Assembly: GCF_032337115.1 (NCBI RefSeq)
Contig: NZ_JAVXZY010000010.1
Location: forward strand, 124,001-188,000
Source: Roseateles_C aquae
GTDB lineage: Bacteria; Pseudomonadota; Gammaproteobacteria; Burkholderiales; Burkholderiaceae_C
Direction: 5' to 3'
Length of the DNA stretch: 64,000 bases
Shown: one piece after another, positions 26,619-36,074 of the stretch
Layout of the letters: each line of letters opens with the position of its first letter
Position numbering within the stretch: position 1 is the first letter of the stretch
Notes under the pieces: generated by a model
Told to the model about the DNA's origin: nothing
Seen by the model: only the letters and a program-made list of their open reading frames with translations
The model's database searches: none
Program-made: the position numbers and the translations under genes

Positions 26619-27887
26619 TCAGCGCTTGAGCGCTGCGCGAGCCGCGTCTAGATGCTGTTGGTAGCCGGCCGTGACCCGTGGGTTGCGTTTGTTGATGGCC
26701 GCCAGCTCCAGCGCGCGCTGGAACTGCGCTTCGGCCTGTGCCGGCTGGCCCAGGGTCAGCAGCGCCTCACCCAGGCTGTCGGCAGCGTTGTCTGACTGCG
26801 GATAGGCCTGCACATTCCAGCGCAGCAGGCTGGCCGCCAGCGTCGGCTGCTGGGCGCCGAGCAGGCGGTAGGCGATCTCGTTGATATCGGCTTCACCCAG
26901 CGCACTGGCTTGCAGGGCGCTCAGCGTGCGGGCCTCGCGCTCCGCCTGGGCGTCAGCGGGCAGCGCTGCGATGGCCTGCAAGCTGCTGTTGAGCGCTTGC
27001 AGCGCCTGCTGGCGCGCTTTCACCCGAGCTTGCTCGGCAGCCATCTTGGCGACTTGACGGATCGCATCGGCAAGCAGCGCCGGCTCGTCGTTCTGGATGA
27101 AGTGGCCGCTATTGCTGGTGGTGATGTGCAGGCTGTTGCTGAACTGGGCAGCGAACTCACTGTGCAGCCGGCGCCAGGTTTGCATGCCGGCGGGCGTATG
27201 CAGCAGCACCTGGGGCTGGGCATAGCGCTTGGTCGAGCTCAGCACCGCGGTGGGCACATCGGGCAGCTGGCGCGGCTCGGGCAGCTGGCCGGCGTCCATC
27301 AGCGTATTGATCAGGGCCAGATCGGCGCGGAAGGCCGGTGGTGCGCGGCGCGCCAGGTCCTCGCGTTCGGCCTGCAGCCGAGCGGCGTCGATCTGGCGCA
27401 GGCTCAGGTCCAGCTTCTCGTGGGCCGGATCGACAAACACCAGGCCGGCGATCTGCTCGGGGTGGCGCGCCGCGAAATCGCGGATCAGCAGCGCACCGTA
27501 GGAGTGGCCCACCAGCAGGTAGGGCGGCTTCAGGCCGGCATCGGCCAGTACCGCCTGCAGATCAGCACCTGCGCGCGCCAGGCTGGGTGGCTGCTGCATG
27601 GGGTCGGACTGGCCATGGCCGGCGCGGGAGTAGACCAGCAGCTTGGCTTCGGGCGCCAGCAGCGGCACCAGCTTGCGCCAGCTGCTCAGATCCATGCTGA
27701 AGCCGGCCTCGAACACGACGGTGGATTCGCCTTGGCCCATGCTGATCGCATGCAGCCTGCGGCCAACGACATCGACCATCCGCTCACCGAGCTGGGCCTG
27801 GGCCGTGCCGGTCAGCATGATCAGGGAGGCCAGCATCAGGCTGGCCTTGCGGCTGAGGCTGCGGCGCAGCGAGGTGTGGACGGTCAT
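26619..27887 (-). CDS. secreted alpha/beta hydrolase with C-terminal TPR-like tail
   Basis: A 422-residue protein with a signal sequence (LMLASLIMLTGTAQAQ). The hydrolase fold shows VVFEAGFSMDLSSW, YSRAGHGQSDP, the nucleophile elbow GHSYGALL, an acid candidate at VFVDPAH and the catalytic His in NSGHFIQ. From about residue 340 the chain becomes helical and ends in a TPR-like pair (ASLLRWNVQAYPQSDNAADS, GEALLTLGQPAQAEAQFQRA). The TPR tail suggests docking to a partner. The ATG at 27887 has no good ribosome site, and the open frame runs on upstream, so the start is uncertain. Confidence 0.8.
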   Translation of the reverse strand: MTVHTSLRRSLSRKASLMLASLIMLTGTAQAQLGERMVDVVGRRLHAISMGQGESTVVFEAGFSMDLSSWRKLVPLLAPEAKLLVYSRAGHGQSDPMQQPPSLARAGADLQAVLADAGLKPPYLLVGHSYGALLIRDFAARHPEQIAGLVFVDPAHEKLDLSLRQIDAARLQAEREDLARRAPPAFRADLALINTLMDAGQLPEPRQLPDVPTAVLSSTKRYAQPQVLLHTPAGMQTWRRLHSEFAAQFSNSLHITTSNSGHFIQNDEPALLADAIRQVAKMAAEQARVKARQQALQALNSSLQAIAALPADAQAEREARTLSALQASALGEADINEIAYRLLGAQQPTLAASLLRWNVQAYPQSDNAADSLGEALLTLGQPAQAEAQFQRALELAAINKRNPRVTAGYQQHLDAARAALKR

Positions 27888-28377
27888 CAGGGTGGCTGTG
27901 GCGAAAAGGGGGAGAACTTGCGCGGTGGTAAGGCGCAATGCAGGCGCGCATGATCTGTTTGCCGCCCCCCGCTCGTCCAAGCGTTTGCGACCGGCTGCAG
28001 CAGCGGCCGATGGTCGGTTGTGAGCGCTGGCGGGCAGGGCGGGTTTGGCGCCGCGTGGCCTGCAGCGGCGATGCGATCGTCCCTCAGGCCAAGACCCGGC
28101 TTTGCTCGGCGGTTGCTCGCCGAAGGACCTTGGCGTCACCGGGCCGGCGCTCTTGCACTCCTTGCCGCAACTGGGTGGCTCGGGCTTCTTGACACAACGC
28201 CGGCCTGATTCGATCTCAGGAGCATTGACGTGAATGGGTCACGCAGCAATGCGATGACCGAAGACGAGGCGACTCCGAGGCGATGCTGCGCCTGGCTTCA
28301 CCTCGCCTTTGCGAAGCCAGGCTGCCCGCTGCCAGGGTCGGGAGGCGCCGAGCCACGCCGTGAAGAAGCCTGGCGCC
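27888..28377 (+). other. 490-base intergenic region with inverted repeats
   Basis: No convincing gene is seen. Short plus-strand open frames at 27938-28192 and 28230-28457 lack family similarity; the second has a GGAG upstream but runs into the opposite gene. The region contains a perfect 9-bp inverted repeat (CCTGGCTTC at 28291-28299 and GAAGCCAGG at 28313-28321) and, next to the following gene's stop, a second inverted repeat. The right end probably holds a terminator for the minus-strand lipoprotein. Confidence 0.5.

Positions 28378-28379
<2 letters not shown>
28342..28379 (-). terminator. putative hairpin terminator of the Thr-Pro lipoprotein gene
   Basis: An 8-bp inverted repeat (GAGGCGCC at 28342-28349, GGCGCCTC at 28372-28379) overlaps the stop codon of the minus-strand gene. 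There is no clear T-run, so it may be a weak or factor-assisted terminator. Confidence 0.35.
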
Positions 28380-29676
<1,297 letters not shown>

Positions 29677-29781
29677 GGTGGGCGGTGCAGAAGGGCGGAT
29701 GCTGAGCTGGCTGACGGCGCGTTGCTCGCAGCGCCGGCCAGCTTGATGTGAAGGCATGCTAGGCAGTCGCCCCTCGGGCCG

Positions 29782-29803
29782 CCATCGACCAAATGGTCGA
29801 TGG
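29782..29803 (+). promoter_or_regulatory. perfect 10-bp inverted repeat, probable operator
   Basis: CCATCGACCA at 29782-29791 and TGGTCGATGG at 29794-29803 are exact reverse complements separated by AA. The site lies 23 bases before the response-regulator start codon and overlaps where a -35 element would be. Its size fits a dimeric LuxR-type binding site, so autoregulation is a reasonable inference. Confidence 0.65.
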
Positions 29804-29814
29804 ACATCCCTGGC

Positions 29815-29820
29815 TATAGT
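29815..29820 (+). promoter_or_regulatory. candidate -10 element of response-regulator promoter
   Basis: TATAGT ends six bases before the ATG at 29827. If used, transcription would start at or very near the start codon, giving a leaderless message, which agrees with the lack of a ribosome site. Confidence 0.4.
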
Positions 29821-29826
29821 TGTTCC

Positions 29827-30507
29827 ATGCGAATCGCCATCGTCGACGATCACCAACTGGTCAGTGCTGGGCTGGCCGCGTTGCTGCGTACATTGAGGCC
29901 CGGACTTGACTGCCGCACCTACTGCAGCCTGAGCCAATTGCTTGAGCAGTTGCCAGCGCACGGGTCGCCGGCACTGGTGCTGCTCGATTTGGGTCTGCCC
30001 GACGGCCAGGGGGTGCAGACCCTCTCGCGCTTGCGCGAGCAGCTGGATGCAGTGCCGGTGATCGTGGTGACCGCGGATGAACGGCGCGAGACCGTGCTGG
30101 CCTGCCTTGAGCTGGGCGCCTTTGGCTTCATCCCCAAGACGGCAGATGCAGAGTTGCTGCTGTCGCGTTTTGCGGCCGCGCTGGAGGGCTGCATCCAGCT
30201 GCCAGGCAATTGGACCGACCCCGCGCCTCAGTCAGCGCAGTCGACGTCGGAGATGTTTTCTGAACGGCAGCACGAGGTGCTCCAATTGCTGCTGCGAGGC
30301 ATGAGCAATAAGTCGATTTGCCGTGTGCTGCAGATGTCGGAATCGACACTGAAGACCCATCTGGGGGTGATCTTTCGCAAGCTCGGCGTGGGCCGCCGTG
30401 CCGAGGCCATGGTCATGGCCATGAAGCTGGGCATACGCTTGGAACTGGTCGATCAGCCGGCGCTCAGTCCGTCGACGCCAGCAGCGCTCGCAACGCCTGA
30501 GGGCTGA
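29827..30507 (+). CDS. LuxR/FixJ-family response regulator
   Basis: A 226-residue two-component regulator. The receiver domain (residues 1-120) has the acidic pocket IVDDHQ, phospho-acceptor D54 in LLDLGLPDG, and Lys in GFIPKTADAE. The LuxR-type helix-turn-helix is at about 155-215 (FSERQHEVLQLLLRGMSNKS, then SESTLKTHLGVIFRKLGV). I chose ATG 29827 because the upstream ATG at 29800 falls inside the palindrome and adds residues that do not belong to the fold. Its 3' end overlaps the convergent hybrid kinase by 44 bases; the kinase is its likely partner. Confidence 0.93.
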   Translation: MRIAIVDDHQLVSAGLAALLRTLRPGLDCRTYCSLSQLLEQLPAHGSPALVLLDLGLPDGQGVQTLSRLREQLDAVPVIVVTADERRETVLACLELGAFGFIPKTADAELLLSRFAAALEGCIQLPGNWTDPAPQSAQSTSEMFSERQHEVLQLLLRGMSNKSICRVLQMSESTLKTHLGVIFRKLGVGRRAEAMVMAMKLGIRLELVDQPALSPSTPAALATPEG

Positions 30508-32755
30508 ACGGCTTTTCCAGCCGGGGCCAATCGTCGGGCCAGTCTTGCGGTGCCTGCATGTCGGCGCTCATCAGCAGGACGCGCACGGCGGGGAAGCGCC
30601 GTTTCAGCTCGGTGAGCAGTTGGGCGCCGCCCAGGCCGGGCAGCCGATGATCTGACAGCCAGCATTGCAGCGCCGGGCCGCCGCTGTCCAGGTAGGACAG
30701 GGCCGCTTCTGCGTCGGCAAAGCCATGGACCACCAGGCCCCAGTACTGCAGTTGTTGGGTGAGCGCCTCACGCAGCACCGCATCGTCTTCAACCAAACCA
30801 AGCTGCAGACCATGCAGCGAGCCTGCCGGCGTCGATGGTGTTTCAAGGACTTGAGCAGGGGCAAGGCCGGTCAACGCTTCCAGAGGCAGCAAAACGCGGA
30901 AGCAACTGCCACAACCTGGCGCTGAGTGCAGCTCGATGCGATGCCCGAGTCGGCGCAAGGCTTGGGCCACGATGGCAAGGCCCAGACCTGTGCCCAGCGC
31001 GCGCGCGCGCGCCGGATTGTTCAGTTGCACAAAGGGCTCAAAGATGCGCTGCTGGTCCGCGGCCGCAATACCGGGGCCGCTGTCTCGGACTTCCAGGCAG
31101 GCCTGCTCGCCGCGACGCCGCAGCGCCAGCAGCACCGTGCCGTGCTCGGTGTGCTGGATCGCGTTGCTGAGCAGATTGCGCAGTACCTGTTCCAGCAGCA
31201 AGGGCTCCGAGCGCACCCAGGCTTTGCTGGGCCGGACACGTAGGCGCAAGCCGCGCGCGCGGGCCAGAGCTTCGGCATGCAAGGCGATCGTGTCGAACAG
31301 CGGCTGAATGGGCATTGGCTGCACTGTCAATTCCTGCTCGTCGCGTTCCAGCCTTGAATAGTCGAGCAGGCCCTTCAGCAGGTCCTCCAGACTGCGCAGT
31401 CCTTGCGAAGCCTGCTCCAGCACCTCGCGCTGCTCGGCGTCACGGGCTTGCAGCCGTGCCAGCCCGACCAACAATCCGACTGCCGTCACCGGTTGGCGAA
31501 GATCGTGGCTGGCCGCGTCGATCAGGCGGCTCTTGGCCAGATTGGCCGCTTGCAACTCATTGGTGCGCAGGGCGACAACGCGTTCCAGATCGGACTGATA
31601 GCGCTCACTCTGGCTGAGGGCCTGCACAAGGCGCTCGACCAGCAGCGAACCAAAGGCCATCATGGCCAGCGGTTGCAGCCAGGGCATCATGAAGCTGCTG
31701 GTGATGCTCAGGTGCCCCTGTCCACTCAAATAGTCATGCAGCGCCGCCGCGAGCATCAGCAACAGCGCCGCCGCCAAGGTCTGGCGGCGCCAGCCACCGA
31801 GCCGTCTTGCCTGCTGCGTGATCATCCAGATCGCGGGCAAGGCCAGCAGCAACAGGCTCGGATAGGTCCAGGTGCGCCAGAACTCCAGTCGACCGAGCGA
31901 GGTGGCGATGAAGCTGCCGGGCAGCAGCAGCAGGGCCAGCCAGCGTGTTGCGACGCGCAGGCGCGGCCAAGAGGCCTCGCTCCAGGCCAGTGCAAACCCA
32001 AGCAGTAGCAACGCACTTGACACTTGAGCCAGGTAGTAAAACAGGTCGAGCGCAGCGATCAGCTCGGGCGGTACAGTCACGCCGTAGACGCTGTTGCGCA
32101 CCGAGGTCAGCAGGCTGAGCGTGGCAAAAAGGCCCAGCGCGCGTTCCTGCCGCCGCTCGGACCAGACCAGCAGAAGCAACAGCGAAAAGCCAGCTGCCAG
32201 CATGTTCAGCCATTGCGGCAAGACGGACTGGCGAAACTGCAGCCAGTTGTAGCCCGGGCGCAATTCGGCCGCCGGTCCCAGCCAAAGTTCAGACAGGCCA
32301 CCGCGGCGGTGGTAGTAGAGCTCCAGTTCCAGCTCATTGCTGCCGACGCGCAGCAGCCGACTGGGCACTTCGAGCCAGCTGATCACCGGCGAGGCATGAA
32401 GCCGGGACTCGGGCGTGTCCGCCGAGGCATGGACCAACTCGCCGTTGAGCCAGACGCGATGCCAACGACTCATGCGCTCGGCACGCAGGACCCACGCCTC
32501 ACTGTCGACAGGATCCTGAAGCAGCGAGAAGCTGATGCGGTAACGGCCACTTCCCGCCGGCGACAGGGCGCGCTGCTTCCAAGTGTCTGGCAGTGCCACG
32601 GACTGCTCCTGCACGGCGCCGGGCGCAGCGAAGTGGGCCTCGCGGAGCTGCACCGATTGCTGAGCGTGGGCGATGCCCGCCCCCAGCCAAAGGCTCAGCG
32701 CCAGCAAGGCCAACATCAGCAGGCAAGGGCGCGGGGAGTCCGATCGCAGGCGCAT
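30464..32755 (-). CDS. hybrid sensor histidine kinase with 7TMR-DISM input and receiver domain
   Basis: A 763-residue kinase: signal peptide (residues 1-31), a jelly-roll-type extracytoplasmic domain (about 40-165, SGRYRISFSLLQDP, RVWLNGELVHA), seven hydrophobic helices (about 180-375), dimerisation/phospho-acceptor domain with H417 (AASHDLRQPVTAVGLLVG), ATPase domain (LLSNAIQHTEHG, DSGPGI, GTGLGLAI), and a C-terminal receiver (LVEDDAVLREAL, LSDHRLPGLGG, LEKPFSP). The HDLRQP phospho-box is typical of this hybrid class. The extracellular fold resembles carbohydrate-binding sensors, but the ligand is unknown. It faces and overlaps the LuxR-type regulator gene. Confidence 0.92.
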   Translation of the reverse strand: MRLRSDSPRPCLLMLALLALSLWLGAGIAHAQQSVQLREAHFAAPGAVQEQSVALPDTWKQRALSPAGSGRYRISFSLLQDPVDSEAWVLRAERMSRWHRVWLNGELVHASADTPESRLHASPVISWLEVPSRLLRVGSNELELELYYHRRGGLSELWLGPAAELRPGYNWLQFRQSVLPQWLNMLAAGFSLLLLLVWSERRQERALGLFATLSLLTSVRNSVYGVTVPPELIAALDLFYYLAQVSSALLLLGFALAWSEASWPRLRVATRWLALLLLPGSFIATSLGRLEFWRTWTYPSLLLLALPAIWMITQQARRLGGWRRQTLAAALLLMLAAALHDYLSGQGHLSITSSFMMPWLQPLAMMAFGSLLVERLVQALSQSERYQSDLERVVALRTNELQAANLAKSRLIDAASHDLRQPVTAVGLLVGLARLQARDAEQREVLEQASQGLRSLEDLLKGLLDYSRLERDEQELTVQPMPIQPLFDTIALHAEALARARGLRLRVRPSKAWVRSEPLLLEQVLRNLLSNAIQHTEHGTVLLALRRRGEQACLEVRDSGPGIAAADQQRIFEPFVQLNNPARARALGTGLGLAIVAQALRRLGHRIELHSAPGCGSCFRVLLPLEALTGLAPAQVLETPSTPAGSLHGLQLGLVEDDAVLREALTQQLQYWGLVVHGFADAEAALSYLDSGGPALQCWLSDHRLPGLGGAQLLTELKRRFPAVRVLLMSADMQAPQDWPDDWPRLEKPFSPQALRALLASTD

Positions 32756-32794
32756 GAAGGAAGCGTAAGGGCGCGGAGGACGTGCGAGCCTAAC

Positions 32795-33391
32795 TCAGTC
32801 CCCAACCGGGCGCAGCCAGCCCAGACGGCCCTGGCACATCTCGTTGAGGCGCGCTACAAATCCGGCGGCCGCCGGCTCCGGCAGGGCAAGCTGGAATTCG
32901 ACTTGCGCGCCATGCTGAACCTCGATCAGTTGAGCCTGAGCCAGCTCGATCTCGCGGCGCAGCAAACCCTCAAGAGCGTAGGGCAGCGTGCAGCGCAGCG
33001 GCGCCAGGCGCACCAGCGGCACCTTCTCGGCCTTCAGCAGCGCCTGGGCGACGGCGTCGGTATAGGCGCGCACCAGGCCGCCCGCGCCCAGCTTGCTGCC
33101 GCCCCAGTAGCGCACCACGGTGGCCAGCACGCCTTCGAGGTCCTGGTGGCGCAGCACCTCCAGCATCGGGCGGCCGGCGGTGCCGCTGGGTTCGCCGTCG
33201 TCGACCGCGGCCGATTGGCCGCCGGCCAGCAGTGCCCAGCACACATGCACTGCGTTGACGTGCTGCTCGCGCAGCGCCTGGACCCGAGCCTGGGCCGTGG
33301 CGCGGTCGGCACAGGCCTCGACGCAGCCGATGAAGCGGCTCTTCTTGATGATCAGTTCGCTGTGAACGGGGGCGGCAAGGCTGCTGGGCAT
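32795..33391 (-). CDS. YigZ/IMPACT-family protein
   Basis: A 198-residue protein of the YigZ (UPF0029/IMPACT) family. The signature block is present: IIKKSRFIGCVE, NAVHVCWALL, DDGEPSGTAGRPMLEVL and VVRYWGGSKLGAGGLVRAY. The C-terminal ferredoxin-like half (LRCTLPYALEGLLRREI) is also intact. The family is conserved in bacteria and linked to translation in eukaryotes, but the bacterial role is unsettled. Neighbours give no operon hint: the gene lies 39 bases from the hybrid kinase start on the same strand. Confidence 0.92.
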   Translation of the reverse strand: MPSSLAAPVHSELIIKKSRFIGCVEACADRATAQARVQALREQHVNAVHVCWALLAGGQSAAVDDGEPSGTAGRPMLEVLRHQDLEGVLATVVRYWGGSKLGAGGLVRAYTDAVAQALLKAEKVPLVRLAPLRCTLPYALEGLLRREIELAQAQLIEVQHGAQVEFQLALPEPAAAGFVARLNEMCQGRLGWLRPVGD

Positions 33392-33429
33392 GGCGCGATT
33401 GTCGCCGGCTGTGGCGAACGGCCACGAGT

Positions 33430-34266
33430 TCAGTGCCCGCTTGCTGGCTCTAGCCGCACGCTGCGCGCCAGCGCTTCACCCAAATGGCGGCGCAGAATGG
33501 TATCGACGCTGCCGTCGGCCAGCATCGATAGCATCGCTTGGCGCAGGCGCTGCTTGTCGGCGTCGCTGACGTTCGAGCGTGACACGATCAGGCCATGAGG
33601 AATCCGATCTTGTGCCGCCCAGTCGAGCAGGGTCCCCTGTTCAAGCGTGGGATCGCGGCGCAGCATCGCCGCCCAGCTGGTCGGCAGCACCAGAATGAGA
33701 TCGGCGCGGCCGGCCCGCCAGACCTTCACGACGCCCTCGAAGTCAGCCATCTCGACAACCCGCTTCTCGGCCCGTAGCTGGGCCAGGAAGCTGTCATAGC
33801 TCGGGCCGTGCTTGAAGCTTTTGACCACGGCGACCAGGCGCCGACCATCGGCCAGGAAGGCCTCCATGCTAGGCAGCTCTGCGGCCAGCTCGCGACGCAT
33901 CAATGCAAAGTTGCGCGTCTGGAAATAGGGCATGAATTCGGCGAACCGTTCGCGCTCTGGGGTCGCGATGCCGGACACGCTGATGTCCAGCGTCTGCTTG
34001 GCCAACCGACTCCAGATTCGCGCCCGCGACTCGATCACGGTATCGAACTTGCAGGTGCTGCGGCGGGCCAGCTCATCGACGACGTCTTTGTCGATGCCGC
34101 TGTAGTGACCGTCCGGCTCACGCTGGAACAGCACGCCCAATTCGTAAAAGGCCAAGCTGTAGGGGCCGCATGCCGGCGGCGTGTCGCCGGCGCGGCAGAC
34201 CGAGGCGCCCATCAGCAGGCCCTGCAGGAGCAGGACGATGACCCGGAAGTGTTGGACCGCTCGCAT
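33430..34266 (-). CDS. periplasmic substrate-binding protein (SBP family 3-like)
   Basis: A 278-residue secreted protein with a signal (FRVIVLLLQGLLMGASVCRA). Binding-protein features are LAFYELGVLFQREPDGHYSG, GIDKDVVDELARRSTCKFD, VSGIATPERERFAEFMPYF, a hinge region near VVKSFKHGPSYDSFL, and a C-terminal helix ADGSVDTILRRHLGEA. No transport permease or ATPase is nearby. Two Cys (CGPYS and STCKFD) may form a disulfide. It is divergent from tgt. Confidence 0.78.
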   Translation of the reverse strand: MRAVQHFRVIVLLLQGLLMGASVCRAGDTPPACGPYSLAFYELGVLFQREPDGHYSGIDKDVVDELARRSTCKFDTVIESRARIWSRLAKQTLDISVSGIATPERERFAEFMPYFQTRNFALMRRELAAELPSMEAFLADGRRLVAVVKSFKHGPSYDSFLAQLRAEKRVVEMADFEGVVKVWRAGRADLILVLPTSWAAMLRRDPTLEQGTLLDWAAQDRIPHGLIVSRSNVSDADKQRLRQAMLSMLADGSVDTILRRHLGEALARSVRLEPASGH

Positions 34267-34283
34267 GGCGAAGCCCTGGACAG

Positions 34284-34297
34284 CCCGTTGTAACGGG
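34284..34297. promoter_or_regulatory. short inverted repeat in the tgt/binding-protein divergent spacer
   Basis: CCCGTT and AACGGG are separated by two bases, 18 bases upstream of the minus-strand binding-protein start. It could be an operator or a small hairpin. The evidence is only its symmetry and position. Confidence 0.3.
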
Positions 34298-34359
34298 TCT
34301 TTGAGCGCCCTGAGCTGACAAGTCTAGTTCGCCCTGCCAGCTGCGACAATCGAGGCATC

Positions 34360-35487
34360 ATGCTGAAGTTCGACCTGCTCAAGACCGAAGGCCGCGCCCG
34401 TCGCGGCACGCTCACCCTCAACCATGGCGTCGTGCAGACGCCCATCTTCATGCCGGTGGGAACCTACGGCACGGTGAAGGGGGTGATGCCGCGCTCGCTG
34501 GAAGAGATGGGCGCCCAGATCATCCTGGGCAACACCTTCCACCTGTGGATGCGCCCGGGGCTGGACATCATGAAGCAGTTCGGCGGCCTGCATCGCTTTG
34601 AAAGCTGGGACAAGCCCATCCTCACCGACAGCGGCGGCTTCCAGGTCTGGAGCCTGGGCGAGATGCGCAAGATCTCGGAAGAGGGCGTCAAGTTCGCTTC
34701 GCCGGTCAATGGCGACAAGCTGTTCCTGACCCCAGAGATCTCGATGCAGATCCAGACGGTGTTGAACTCCGACATCGTGATGCAGTTCGACGAATGCACG
34801 CCCTACGAGACCAAGGGCCACATCACCACCGAGAAGGAAGCCCGCGCCTCGATGGAGATGAGCCTGCGCTGGGCCAAGCGCTGCCAGGACGAGTTCGCGC
34901 GGCTGCAGAATCCCAACGCGCTGTTCGGCATCGTGCAGGGCGGCATGTTTGAGGGTCTGCGTGACCATTCGCTGGCCGGCCTGGCCGCGCTTGATCTGCC
35001 CGGCTACGCGATCGGCGGCCTGTCGGTCGGCGAGCCCAAGGCAGACATGCTGCGCGTGCTCGACCATATCGGCCACCAGCTGCCCGCGCACAAGCCGCGT
35101 TATCTGATGGGCGTGGGCACGCCGGAGGATCTGGTCGAGGGCGTGCGTCAGGGCATCGATATGTTCGACTGCGTGATGCCCACCCGCAATGCCCGCAACG
35201 GCCATCTGTTCACACGCTTCGGCGATCTGCGCCTGCGCAACGCCCGCTTCAAGACCGATGAGCGTCCGGTTGACGAGACCTGCACCTGCTACTGCTGCAG
35301 CACGTTCAGCCGCGCCTATCTGCACCACCTGGACCGCTGCGGCGAAATGCTCGGCCCGATGCTCACCAGCATCCACAACCTGCACTACTACCTGAACCTG
35401 ATGACGGAAGTGCGCGAGGCGCTCGACCAGGGCCGCTTCGAGGCCTTCCGCGCTCAGTTCGCTGCCGACCGAGCGCGCGGACTCTGA
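34360..35487 (+). CDS. tgt: tRNA-guanine transglycosylase
   Basis: Tgt exchanges the wobble guanine of GUN anticodons for preQ1, the step before QueA. The 375-residue protein has the catalytic acids D90 (LTDSGGFQVWS) and D270 (FDCVMPTRNARNG), the substrate loop YAIGGLSVGEP, and the zinc site C308/C310/C313 and H339 (CTCYCCSTF ... SIHN). Everything needed for activity is visible. A weak promoter-like TTGAGC lies about 60 bases upstream. No yajC, secD or secF follows, unlike the common proteobacterial order. Confidence 0.97.
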   Translation: MLKFDLLKTEGRARRGTLTLNHGVVQTPIFMPVGTYGTVKGVMPRSLEEMGAQIILGNTFHLWMRPGLDIMKQFGGLHRFESWDKPILTDSGGFQVWSLGEMRKISEEGVKFASPVNGDKLFLTPEISMQIQTVLNSDIVMQFDECTPYETKGHITTEKEARASMEMSLRWAKRCQDEFARLQNPNALFGIVQGGMFEGLRDHSLAGLAALDLPGYAIGGLSVGEPKADMLRVLDHIGHQLPAHKPRYLMGVGTPEDLVEGVRQGIDMFDCVMPTRNARNGHLFTRFGDLRLRNARFKTDERPVDETCTCYCCSTFSRAYLHHLDRCGEMLGPMLTSIHNLHYYLNLMTEVREALDQGRFEAFRAQFAADRARGL

Positions 35488-35540
35488 AGCCGGCCACCAT
35501 GCGTTTCGGCACCGGCCAGCGCTGAAGGCATGATGGGCCG

Positions 35541-36065
35541 ATGCTGAGGTCTTTGCTTCGCTTGCTGCTGCAGCCCTTGCGCTGGCTGGCGCGGCTGCTG
35601 CTGGCGCTGCTCCTGGTCTTCGAAGAATGGGGCTGGGAGCCGCTACAGCGCGCCATGGCCTGGCTGGGCCGCCTGCCGGTGTTGCGCCAGGTCGAGGCAG
35701 CGATACGGCGCCTGCCGCCCTACGGCGCGCTGGCCCTGCTGCTCTTGCCCACCTTGCTGATACTGCCGGTCAAGATCATTGCGCTATGGATGATTGGCAA
35801 GGGCCGGGCGCTGCTGGGTGTCAGCGTCATTTTGCTTGCCAAGGTAGCGGGCACGGCGCTGCTGGCGCGGCTGTTCGTGCTGATCCAGCCGGCGCTGATG
35901 CAGCTGGGCTGGTTTGCTCGCCTCTACACGCGGTGGTCGGCCTGGAAGCTGGCACTGCTGGCGTGGCTGCATGCCAGCCTGCTGTGGCGGCAGGCCGCCG
36001 CCCTCAAGCGGCTGTTGCGCTGCCGGCTCAAGCGATTGAAGCGGCGCTTCATGCGCATGGCCTGA
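35541..36065 (+). CDS. small membrane protein, function unknown
   Basis: A 174-residue, very Leu/Trp/Arg-rich protein with a hydrophobic N-terminus (LLRLLLQPLRWLARLLLALLLV) and two clear membrane segments around residues 62-85 and 90-118 (ALALLLLPTLLILPVKIIAL, LLGVSVILLAKVAGTALLA). The C-terminal tail is strongly basic (LKRLLRCRLKRLKRRFMRM) and would lie in the cytoplasm. It resembles hypothetical inner-membrane proteins seen in related species but I cannot assign a role. It follows tgt by 53 bases. Confidence 0.7.
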   Translation: MLRSLLRLLLQPLRWLARLLLALLLVFEEWGWEPLQRAMAWLGRLPVLRQVEAAIRRLPPYGALALLLLPTLLILPVKIIALWMIGKGRALLGVSVILLAKVAGTALLARLFVLIQPALMQLGWFARLYTRWSAWKLALLAWLHASLLWRQAAALKRLLRCRLKRLKRRFMRMA

Positions 36066-36074
36066 GGTAGGCCC

